From: Candidatus Faecivivens stercorigallinarum
GTDB taxonomy: Bacteria > Bacillota > Clostridia > Oscillospirales > Ruminococcaceae
DNA: 18,137 nt
Assembly (NCBI GenBank): GCA_018715465.1
Contig: DVLN01000126.1
Location: forward strand, 1 to 18,137
Direction: 5' to 3'
Shown here: in pieces, positions 1 through 5,261 of the stretch
How positions within the stretch are numbered: the first letter of the stretch is position 1
Layout of the letters: the number at the start of each line of letters is the position of its first letter
Translations under genes and position numbers: made by a program
The notes under the pieces: generated by a model
The model's input: the letters and a program-made list of their open reading frames with translations, nothing else
Databases searched by the model: none
Told to the model about the DNA's origin: nothing

Positions 1-97
1 TTCCTATAAAATACACTCTCGACATCCAATAATCGCCAGCCATCGTCATAATCCGATGAAAACTCCCAGCAGAGACTCTAAACGCTCGAACAAATAT

Positions 98-364
98 TCA
101 CTGCCCATTCAGGTAGAGATCAGTCAACCCGCTGGTAAAATAATCGAACAGCGCACTCGCTCCATATATCCCCAGTATGACAAGGACAGCCGCGGCAACA
201 ACCGCTGTTATCCAGAAAACCCTCCCGGTCGGCAGTTCAATTTTTTTCCGCAGATGGCCCTCCGCCGCCGTATCACTAGCAGACGGCGGATTGACCTCCG
301 TGCCGCATTCGGGGCAGAATCTGCTTTTCACTATTTTCCCGCATCCGGGACAAACTTTAGACAT
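98..364 (-). CDS. Zinc-ribbon domain single-TM protein
   Basis: An 88-residue protein of unknown role. The N-terminus is a short zinc ribbon with two CxxC knuckles (C5/C8 and C17/C20, in CPGC and CPEC). A polar linker follows (about 23-45), then one hydrophobic segment (about 49-72), and a short outside or luminal tail. Small zinc-ribbon plus TM proteins are common in Firmicutes and are mostly uncharacterised. An in-frame ATG three codons upstream (371-373) lies only one base after AGGAGG. The ATG at 362-364 lies ten bases after it, so the latter is chosen. A 12-bp perfect palindrome, GATTGATCAATC (386-397), sits just upstream of the ribosome site and could be an operator (inference). The next minus-strand gene upstream is mnmM, beyond a 659-base gap, so this gene is probably transcribed separately. 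That it is a real gene is fairly sure from the knuckles and ribosome site; the function is unknown. Confidence 0.8.
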   Translation of the reverse strand: MSKVCPGCGKIVKSRFCPECGTEVNPPSASDTAAEGHLRKKIELPTGRVFWITAVVAAAVLVILGIYGASALFDYFTSGLTDLYLNGQ

Positions 365-420
365 TTTGCGCATTCCTCCTATTCTGATTGATCAATCCAC
401 CAAAACGGCAAATCAGCTCT

Positions 421-459
421 CGTTTGCCAGGCATCTGGTGCGTGGTACAGCATCGGCAT
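421..459 (+). repeat. Diverged 39-base direct repeat, copy 1
   Basis: This matches 936-974 at 30 of 39 positions without gaps, starting CGTTTGC and ending in the shared block CATCGGCAT. On the minus strand both copies read MPMLY in one frame (ATGCCGATG-YTG-TAC), so the pair may be relics of a short coding or structured unit. The two copies bracket the hairpin array. Confidence 0.6.
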
Positions 460-485
460 CAAGTCATCAGCGACACGCTGTACCG

Positions 486-514
486 TCTGAGACTGTCCAC
501 CGGACAGTCTCAGA
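486..514. repeat. 13-bp-stem perfect hairpin
   Basis: TCTGAGACTGTCC at 486-498 is the exact reverse complement of 502-514, with the three-base loop ACC between them. No T-tract follows on either strand, so it is not a simple terminator. It is the first of the hairpins in this gene-free block. Confidence 0.7.
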
Positions 515-605
515 GGACAACCGGACGAAAACCTGTCAGCGGCGTGCCGCCCCACGTAGTTCACTGACAGCATAAATCGAAAGCTACAAGCTCGCTCGTT
601 TATGG

Positions 606-627
606 AAAAAGCCCGCATCGAGCGGGC
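606..627 (-). terminator. Intrinsic terminator (minus strand)
   Basis: Read on the minus strand, GCCCGC (622-627) pairs with GCGGGC (611-616) around a five-base TCGAT loop and is followed by five T residues (606-610). A-rich bases before the stem can extend the pairing. It would end minus-strand transcripts arriving from mnmM, about 400 bases upstream, or from any RNA made from the hairpin block. Confidence 0.6.
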
Positions 628-637
628 CTTTCCCCAA

Positions 638-807
638 GGAAGACCCCTTGCAAGGGTCTTCCCACGGGTCCATACACTGCGGTGTATGGACCCTCCCTGT
701 CCTGTGCCTGTTTTGGGGAAAGGATTTCGCCCTCCGCAGAGGGCGACCAAGAGCGCTGTTATGGTTCGCTGCGCGAACCGTGACCTGCGATTTTTTGAAA
801 AAAATCG
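638..807. repeat. Array of five consecutive hairpins
   Basis: Five stems follow one another: 638-646/654-662 (GGAAGACCC); 666-677/682-693 (12-bp perfect stem, loop TGCG); 727-734/739-746 (TCGCCCTC, loop CGCA); 763-769/773-779 (GGTTCGC, loop TGC); and 788-795/800-807 (CGATTTTT). Stem sequences are unrelated to one another, but every one pairs perfectly. This points to selection on structure rather than sequence. Linkers GTTTTGGGG (710-718) and GACCTG (782-787) recur in the 5004-5057 block. Confidence 0.7.
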
Positions 808-877
808 AGTAAAACTTTTTAATCATTACCGACGCCAGTTTGTGTATGACCCAACCCCGGCGCTCTACGCGCCGGTC
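797..877 (+). repeat. Dispersed intergenic repeat, copy 1 (inverted relative to 9479-9558)
   Basis: This aligns with the reverse complement of 9479-9558. The first block (797-834) matches at 30 of 38 positions, around AAACTTTTT and ACCGACG. The last block (about 857-877) matches at 18 of 21, around CCCGGCGCTCT. The middle is diverged. In this copy the last block forms a perfect hairpin, CCGGCGC/GCGCCGG (857-863/869-875); in the other copy the stem is partly broken. Confidence 0.6.
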
Positions 878-935
878 AAACCACCGGGTAGAGAATACGC
901 ACAACTTCTATCGTTCCGAGCGGTGAAGCGACGTG

Positions 936-974
936 CGTTTGCTGAGCACTTAGAGCGGGGTACAACATCGGCAT
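936..974 (+). repeat. Diverged 39-base direct repeat, copy 2
   Basis: The partner of 421-459 (30 of 39 identical), 515 bases away in the same orientation. It lies just downstream of the mnmM stop codon on the minus strand. Confidence 0.6.
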
Positions 975-1023
975 TTAGGGAGCGAGCAACCAGCTGGATT
1001 GCTGCACTGCGCCGGACACCGAG

Positions 1024-1590
1024 TTAAACAGCGCGCAGGATGAATACCGGTATGGGCGGATCTCCGGGACGGTTGCGGAAATCGGTGACAAGGACGGTAT
1101 ATTCTTTCGGATCAATGGTCGCGAGATATTCCAGCAGCCGGTCGCGCTCTTCATAGCCGGTATCGCCGCCATGATAGATGCAGGCGCAGACGACGCCATG
1201 AGGTTTGATCAGCCTGAGTGCCTTTTCAATCGCCTGGATGCTGGTATCCGGGTGGGTAAAAATCGTATGATCGCCGCCCGGCAGATACCCGAAGTTGAAG
1301 ACCACCGCATCGACCGTTCCCTCTTTTGCTGCCTCATCCATATAAACATGGCTTTGCAGCCGCAGTTCTGCCCGCTGGCGCAATCCCTTTTGCCGGAGCA
1401 GCGCATCGGTCGAATCGACCGCCTCCTGCTGGATGTCAAACGCGATGACCTTTCCGTTTTCACCGACCAGTTCACACAGAAAAGCGGTATCCTTCCCCCT
1501 GCCCATCGTCGCGTCGATGCACAGCCCGCCTTCTGGGACCATTTCTTCAAGGAACCGGTGTGCGAGCCCAAGTGTATTGAGTTTCATCAT
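1024..1590 (-). CDS. mnmM: tRNA U34 methyltransferase MnmM (YtqB family)
   Basis: A 188-residue class I SAM-dependent methyltransferase of the YtqB/MraW_2 family. Bacillus subtilis YtqB (MnmM) makes the last methylation of mnm5s2U at the tRNA wobble position (established knowledge). The SAM-binding loop is visible as DATMGRGKDT (26-35), and the acidic end of the second strand as FDIQ (51-54). The family signature NFGYLPGGD lies at 99-107, with the C-terminal RNRPGDPPIPVF block near 172-183. Length is normal for the family. Two adjacent ATG codons follow GGAGGG; the first (1588-1590) is used, and the second would remove only one residue. An extended -10 promoter lies just upstream, and a terminator separates the gene from the glycosyltransferase operon, so it is probably its own unit. 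A purely rRNA-directed role is the older, weaker annotation. Confidence 0.93.
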   Translation of the reverse strand: MMKLNTLGLAHRFLEEMVPEGGLCIDATMGRGKDTAFLCELVGENGKVIAFDIQQEAVDSTDALLRQKGLRQRAELRLQSHVYMDEAAKEGTVDAVVFNFGYLPGGDHTIFTHPDTSIQAIEKALRLIKPHGVVCACIYHGGDTGYEERDRLLEYLATIDPKEYTVLVTDFRNRPGDPPIPVFILRAV

Positions 1591-1620
1591 CTTTTCCCTC
1601 CAACCATTTCAAACATACTC

Positions 1621-1649
1621 AGTATAACATATTTTTCCGCCAATTTGTA
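1621..1649 (-). promoter_or_regulatory. Extended -10 promoter for mnmM
   Basis: On the minus strand, TG-T-TATACT (1629 down to 1621) is a good extended -10. A weak -35-like TACAAA lies 17 bases further upstream (1644-1649). The mnmM start is about 30 bases downstream. Confidence 0.5.
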
Positions 1650-1676
1650 CCCCTGCCGGCAAAATCCGCCGCACAG

Positions 1677-1709
1677 AAAATGCCGCCGGAACGAAACGCC
1701 CCGGCGGCA
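1677..1709 (-). terminator. Terminator of the VanZ-VTT-glycosyltransferase operon
   Basis: TGCCGCCGG (1681-1689) is the exact complement of CCGGCGGCA (1701-1709) around an 11-base loop. On the minus strand it is followed by four T residues (1677-1680). It starts about 18 bases after the glycosyltransferase stop codon, as expected for an operon end. Confidence 0.7.
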
Positions 1710-1726
1710 CTGCCACAATATTCAGC

Positions 1727-2788
1727 TTATAAAAGACAACAGCTTTTCCGTTCCGGGCTGCTCCCGGCACCAACAGTCTGGCCCACTTCTTCATCGATAC
1801 CCAGCTGGTGATAAATTCCGCACAGTTTCCGGCCGGTCGCAGCCATACTGCGGCTCTCTGCAGTCCTGAGCGCGGCTTCAGTGAGCGGCGGCAGCTTTCC
1901 AGACAGGATATCTGCGGTACGCCGGTAAAAACCATCCTGGTCGTCCGCCATGTACACCTGCTCCCCATCCCTGAGCCAGCCGCTGTATACCGGGATATCC
2001 CGCACCAGCACCGGAACGCCGCAGGCGAGCGCTTCCAGCACAACGATCCCTTCAGTTTCTTCCTGCGACAGAAAGGCGAACAGGTCAGCTCCGCAATAAG
2101 CGTCCCGCAGTTCCCCCTGTGAGACAAACCCGGCAAATGTCAGGTTGACAGGCGCACTGCGGATTGCCTCGCGAATTGTCTCCGGCACCATCGAAAGCGG
2201 CGTCTCCCCAAACCAGAAAAAACGTACCTCGGGCATTTTCCGTGCCAGTTCGACAAATTCCGGCAGTCCTTTTCGCTGGATAAAATGCCCGACTGAAATC
2301 ACGACCTTATCCCTGTCCGACAGGCCATAACGGCTGCGAAAACGCCTACCCGCCTCTTCGGACGGAGCAAAAAAGCTGGTATCAATCCCATTTGTCAGGC
2401 TGTAGACTGGCTTTTTGATGCCATACCCGATCAGCAGCCGCCGTGAGTATTCGGTCGGGGTAATGACAGCATCCCCCAGCCCATAGCAGAAGGTAATCCA
2501 GCGTTTGAACAGCGGTGCCAGCAGGTTGGAACCAATAAAGGAACCCTTGAAGTCTTCCTCGGTCGAATGGCCGTAATAGATGACCTTCCGTCCCCGTATT
2601 TTGGCCGCAAGCGCCGTCAGTACCGCGTCGGGGAAAACGGTATTCAGATGAATCGGCGCCTGATTATCCCAGCTGTCGGTCGCCTCAATCCCAACACATC
2701 CCAACATCTTTTTCTGATGGAGCATCGCCTGCCCGACGCCGCTTTTGGCGACCAGCCGCATCGACCCACTGTAAATCTGTACCCGCAT
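1727..2788 (-). CDS. GT4-family (GT-B) glycosyltransferase, probable lipid or envelope glycosylation
   Basis: A 353-residue GT-B enzyme of glycosyltransferase family 4. The N-terminal acceptor half contains a SGVGQA loop (16-21) and GHSTEEDF (73-80). The C-terminal nucleotide-sugar half begins near 160 with VVISVGHFIQRKG (162-174) and holds the retaining-enzyme EX7E motif, E244 to E252, in EETEGIVVLEALACGVP. Such enzymes move a sugar from a nucleotide donor to an acceptor, in Firmicutes often diacylglycerol or another envelope glycan; the substrate cannot be read from sequence. The gene is last in an operon, 23 bases after the VTT gene. The VTT and VanZ partners support a membrane or envelope role (inference). 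GGGAGG lies eight bases before the ATG. The tail ends in an unusual KSCCLL, with no other sign of damage. Confidence 0.88.
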   Translation of the reverse strand: MRVQIYSGSMRLVAKSGVGQAMLHQKKMLGCVGIEATDSWDNQAPIHLNTVFPDAVLTALAAKIRGRKVIYYGHSTEEDFKGSFIGSNLLAPLFKRWITFCYGLGDAVITPTEYSRRLLIGYGIKKPVYSLTNGIDTSFFAPSEEAGRRFRSRYGLSDRDKVVISVGHFIQRKGLPEFVELARKMPEVRFFWFGETPLSMVPETIREAIRSAPVNLTFAGFVSQGELRDAYCGADLFAFLSQEETEGIVVLEALACGVPVLVRDIPVYSGWLRDGEQVYMADDQDGFYRRTADILSGKLPPLTEAALRTAESRSMAATGRKLCGIYHQLGIDEEVGQTVGAGSSPERKSCCLL

Positions 2789-2811
2789 ATCTGAAACCTC
2801 CCAACGTTGTC

Positions 2812-3417
2812 TTACCCGGTAATCAGCCGGACGATCTGCTGCCAGACGACCGTCAGCCCCATACTGTAGAGCGCAAGTGCCGCCGGTTTACCCAGCAGGA
2901 TGATGATTGTAAAACGTTTCCAGCTCATCTCGGTTGTCCCCGCCAGATAGCAGAGAAAGTCATCCGGCGCGACCGGCATAAAGATTGCGATTGCAAACAG
3001 ACGGGCAAACGGGCTGCCATCGCCTGTCCAGTGCTCATATTTTGCCAGCATCTTTTCGCTGAACAGCTTTTTCAAAAGCGGACGGCCGTACATCTTTGCC
3101 AGCCCAAACGCCATCAGCGACCCGAGACAGATTCCGATGTAATTGAATATAAACCCTTTCCAGGCGCCGAACATCATCACCCCGGCCAGACATCCAAGGT
3201 TGCCCGGCAGCACCGGCAGCACCACCTGTACCGCCTGGAACGCAATAAATACAAAAATTCCCAGTATCCCGAGCCCGGATACAAACGCGCTCATCGCCTC
3301 AGGCGAAGTCAGCAGCCCCGCCCTCCAGCCACACACCACCAGCAGAATGCTTCCCGCCAGTCCGCAGACCGTCAGCACCTGCAGCATCACCTGCATCCGG
3401 TCATTCATCTTCTCCAT
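2812..3417 (-). CDS. TVP38/TMEM64 (VTT domain, DedA-like) membrane protein
   Basis: A 201-residue integral membrane protein of the SNARE-associated/VTT family, related to DedA. The family is linked to lipid scrambling or flipping and membrane homeostasis (established knowledge). Hydrophobic segments run across the whole length. The characteristic re-entrant region includes VLPVLPGNLGCLAG with the conserved G and P residues, an FGxxKMYGRPLL loop, and FMPVAPDDFLCYLAGTTEMSW near the C-terminus. An upstream in-frame ATG at 3442-3444 has no good ribosome site and would add nine polar residues. The ATG at 3415-3417 follows AGAAGGA by six bases and is preferred. It lies between the VanZ-like gene (35-base gap) and the glycosyltransferase, and is probably cotranscribed with both. 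Its substrate is unknown; the neighbouring sugar transferase suggests a glycolipid (inference). Confidence 0.88.
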   Translation of the reverse strand: MEKMNDRMQVMLQVLTVCGLAGSILLVVCGWRAGLLTSPEAMSAFVSGLGILGIFVFIAFQAVQVVLPVLPGNLGCLAGVMMFGAWKGFIFNYIGICLGSLMAFGLAKMYGRPLLKKLFSEKMLAKYEHWTGDGSPFARLFAIAIFMPVAPDDFLCYLAGTTEMSWKRFTIIILLGKPAALALYSMGLTVVWQQIVRLITG

Positions 3418-3452
3418 CTTATTTCCTTCTCTCTGGTCTTTCATCTAATCTC

Positions 3453-4082
3453 TCAGCAGAACAGCCTTTCTGCGAACGGCCGGACAAAATACATCACCAT
3501 TGTACACAACACCGCGAGTCCGACCAGTCCGTTCAGGCTGGACCCGCCACTCTCCAGCTGCTGTCCGGTAAAATGCAGCTGCCAACGAACCGCAACCCTG
3601 CGGTAAACAAATTTTGCCAACAGGTACCCAATCAGCGCACCAGCAGTATTGACGATCAGGTCGTCGACATCGGTCAGCCGCCCGGAGAACATCTGCGCCA
3701 CCTCGATCGCTGCCGAGTAGAACAGCCCGGCGGCAGCTGTCCGCAGGCCGCTTCTGAGCTGCCGCCACAAAAGCGGCGCGAAAAAGCCAAACGGTACAAA
3801 CAGCAACAGGTTGAGCAGCGTATTGCACAGATAAGCGGGCGGATCGTTGACAACATCCACCAGTGGAATCAGGTTAAACCGTGGTGCGAACCGCATATTG
3901 ACCATTGTCGGCAGCCCAGTTGCCGAGCAGACCCCGCAGAAATAGACCGCCAGCAGCATCAGCATCAGCCGCCGTACCACCGTCATATTCCTGCGGCAGC
4001 CTTCCAGTACCGTCCACATTGCCGGCAGCAGCAGGATGCTTGCCGCCGCGCTTTCCACTCCAATCGTATAGATACGCAGCAC
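3453..4082 (-). CDS. VanZ-family membrane protein
   Basis: A 209-residue polytopic membrane protein with the VanZ-like core. FNLIPLVD is followed by NLLLFVPFGFFAPLLW, then a GLFYSAAIEVAQMFSGR segment and the signature LTDVDDLIVNTAGALIGY. VanZ of Enterococcus gives low-level teicoplanin resistance. Most homologues are of unknown function, and presence alone does not mean glycopeptide resistance. The start chosen is GTG (4080-4082), seven bases after AAGGAGG. An upstream ATG at 4122-4124 would place this ribosome site inside the coding sequence. There are about five hydrophobic segments, the last near the C-terminus (LVGLAVLCTMVMYFV). It is the first gene of the VanZ-VTT-glycosyltransferase operon, with a promoter candidate at 4152-4180. 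Confidence 0.88.
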   Translation of the reverse strand: MLRIYTIGVESAAASILLLPAMWTVLEGCRRNMTVVRRLMLMLLAVYFCGVCSATGLPTMVNMRFAPRFNLIPLVDVVNDPPAYLCNTLLNLLLFVPFGFFAPLLWRQLRSGLRTAAAGLFYSAAIEVAQMFSGRLTDVDDLIVNTAGALIGYLLAKFVYRRVAVRWQLHFTGQQLESGGSSLNGLVGLAVLCTMVMYFVRPFAERLFC

Positions 4083-4151
4083 CGCGATTCCTCCTTTTCC
4101 TTTCCCAATTGACCTCCTGCCCATCAGCAGGCTTTTTGATCTCCTGTTTAT

Positions 4152-4180
4152 ATTGTATCAGGCGGGCGGAAAAGTTGCCA
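4152..4180 (-). promoter_or_regulatory. Promoter candidate for the VanZ operon
   Basis: On the minus strand, TGGCAA (4175-4180), a 17-base spacer and TACAAT (4152-4157). The -10 is strong (5 of 6) and the -35 weak. It lies about 70 bases before the GTG start of the VanZ-family gene. Confidence 0.45.
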
Positions 4181-4185
4181 TCGTT

Positions 4186-4761
4186 TCAGCTTACAGTTTG
4201 CCGCGCAGTCTTACAATGTTGTAAGACTGCCCCTTCTCCAAGCACCGCGACAATTCGTTTGGTCACCATCTGGATAAACAGCGCGTCCCTCTCCAATCCC
4301 GGCTCACAGCAGCTGTAGAGCTGATGTGCCCGGAAGAAAAATTCCGGCAGCGACAGTCCGTCCAATTCTTTTGGGGGCTGTATGGTTTTCTGCGGCATCT
4401 CCCGCAGACGCCTGTCCAGCTGGTGTTCATAGCTGACATGTGCCGACAGGGTGCCGGGATAATCCGCATTATGCGCCCAGGTAAAACAGTCGGCGGCATA
4501 GTGGCAGAGCTTGCCGAGCAAAAAGAAGTCCTGTGCCCCATCGCATCCGTACCGCAGCCGGTAAAACAGTGCCAGTGCCCGCACCGAAGCGGTCTTAAAC
4601 CCATGGCCGTCCAGCCGTCTCCCCGATTCTTCCGCCAGATGGCTCGGCACCGCGAGATCTGGTTGGATATTTCCATATAAAAATGCCGCCCGTTCGATTC
4701 CTGTAATCCCGAACTGCTGTGCGAGCTGCCGACCAAGGCGAATGTGGCTGTTTCCCTGCAT
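4186..4761 (-). CDS. Zinc-dependent phospholipase C family protein
   Basis: A 191-residue protein of the zinc-dependent phospholipase C/S1-P1-like fold. Candidate metal ligands are spread as in the family: H6 in SHIRLG, D35 in YGNIQPD, H87 and D91 in LCHYAADCF, H97 in WAHN, H108 and E112 in HVSYEH. Members hydrolyse phospholipids or are uncharacterised intracellular homologues in Clostridia. No signal peptide is visible, so this one may act in the cytoplasm or on the inner membrane face, and its substrate is unknown. The ATG at 4759-4761 follows an AAAGGCAGG ribosome-site region, and a good promoter lies at 4806-4834. Oddly, a perfect 26-base inverted repeat (4205-4230) is embedded in the last codons, encoding LQHCKTA. 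The residues after it may be loosely constrained. Confidence 0.82.
   Translation of the reverse strand: MQGNSHIRLGRQLAQQFGITGIERAAFLYGNIQPDLAVPSHLAEESGRRLDGHGFKTASVRALALFYRLRYGCDGAQDFFLLGKLCHYAADCFTWAHNADYPGTLSAHVSYEHQLDRRLREMPQKTIQPPKELDGLSLPEFFFRAHQLYSCCEPGLERDALFIQMVTKRIVAVLGEGAVLQHCKTARQTVS
4205..4230. repeat. Perfect 12-bp inverted repeat inside the phospholipase gene 3' end
   Basis: GCAGTCTTACAA (4205-4216) and its exact complement (4219-4230) flank the two bases TG. No T-tract follows on the minus strand, so it is not a classic terminator. It could be a protein-binding operator for the downstream VanZ operon, whose promoter is about 25-50 bases away, or an mRNA 3'-end stabiliser (both inference). 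Confidence 0.6.
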
Positions 4762-4805
4762 ACTGCATGACCTGCCTTTCTTGTTTCATTTCTTTGACTA
4801 TTTCT

Positions 4806-4834
4806 ATTGTAACTTTTTCCCTTTTAAAAACCAA
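4806..4834 (-). promoter_or_regulatory. Promoter of the phospholipase C-family gene
   Basis: On the minus strand, TTGGTT (4829-4834), a 17-base spacer and TACAAT (4806-4811). The spacing is exact and the -10 matches 5 of 6. It lies 45 bases upstream of the ATG in an AT-rich stretch. Confidence 0.55.
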
Positions 4835-5172
4835 GCAGCGAAAGCTTTAAGGTTTCTTTAAAATCTGTTTTGTATTACCCCGTATTTTAATAAGAATTAC
4901 CCGTCCATCCGCAAAAAAGCGGCCGCTTCAGTCTGTTGATAAATAAATTAATTGCCAGTCTTCTATGTCCGCCGTTGCCCAGCTCCGCATGGGCAACGGC
5001 TACGTTTTGGGGGTGGTTGCGCGCTTACGCGCGCCCAGGGCTGCCGCCCTGGACCTGTTTTTCCCTTAAAATAAGAGATTTTCTATCAATTCATGAACAA
5101 TTATCAAATACAAAAATAGTTTTTCGATAAGCTCAAAGCGGCCGCAAACCGACCGCTCCAAAAACAATATGC
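4835..5172. other. Intergenic block with three hairpins
   Basis: No gene is supported. The first part (to about 4915) is AT-rich. The second holds a hairpin with GCCGTTGCCC and its complement (4971-4980/4991-5000), then GCGCGC-TTAC-GCGCGC (5019-5034), directly abutting CCAGGGC-TGCC-GCCCTGG (5035-5052), then GACCTGTTTTT. The order GTTTTGGGG, hairpins, GACCTG is shared with 710-787, although the stems differ. The final T5 could end a plus-strand transcript, but no plus-strand gene precedes it. Confidence 0.6.
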
Positions 5173-5220
5173 AAAAAACCGGAACCCGTCAGGACATTTC
5201 CTGTCCCAAAGGATTCCGGT
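5173..5220 (-). terminator. Branched intrinsic terminator of the amidase gene
   Basis: On the minus strand, ACCGGAA (5214-5220) pairs with TTCCGGT (5178-5184), enclosing an inner hairpin GGACA/TGTCC, and is followed by six T residues (5173-5178). It lies about 40 bases after the amidase stop codon. Confidence 0.85.
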
Positions 5221-5261
5221 CTTCATTTTAAAACCAAATTCTATTTTTACCCGTCAGGCAA

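Larger units (their letters stand above)
365..1023. other. Gene-free block rich in hairpins and diverged repeats
   Basis: No frame here combines a ribosome site, a start and recognisable protein content. The block holds a near-perfect hairpin at 486-514, a terminator-like hairpin at 606-627, and five further hairpins between 638 and 807. It also holds a GC-rich hairpin at 857-875, two copies of a 39-base diverged direct repeat (421-459 and 936-974), and a segment (797-877) that recurs in opposite orientation at 9479-9558. A long minus-strand open frame (379-750) crosses the hairpins. It has no ribosome site at its start, so I regard it as fortuitous or as the decayed reading of a repeat. The block resembles the palindromic intergenic repeats of gut Clostridia (inference from general knowledge, not searched). 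Confidence 0.7.

Noticed and set aside
1..55. Possible minus-strand gene starting at ATG 47-49 and running off the left edge
   Set aside because: Fewer than 20 codons are visible, and the only purine-rich site is about 16 bases away, so no call can be supported.
379..750. Minus-strand open frame of about 120 codons through the hairpin block
   Set aside because: No ribosome site at its start, it crosses several perfect hairpins, and no domain is recognisable; more likely a fortuitous or decayed frame across a repeat.
3453..4082. VanZ-family gene as evidence of glycopeptide resistance
   Set aside because: VanZ-like proteins are widespread in Clostridia without other van genes, and none are present here.
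4917..5145. Two GCGGCCGC palindromes (4919-4926 and 5138-5145) as possible element ends
   Set aside because: The same octamer also occurs inside the glycosylhydrolase-like gene (8191-8198), and no target duplication or shared flank is seen.
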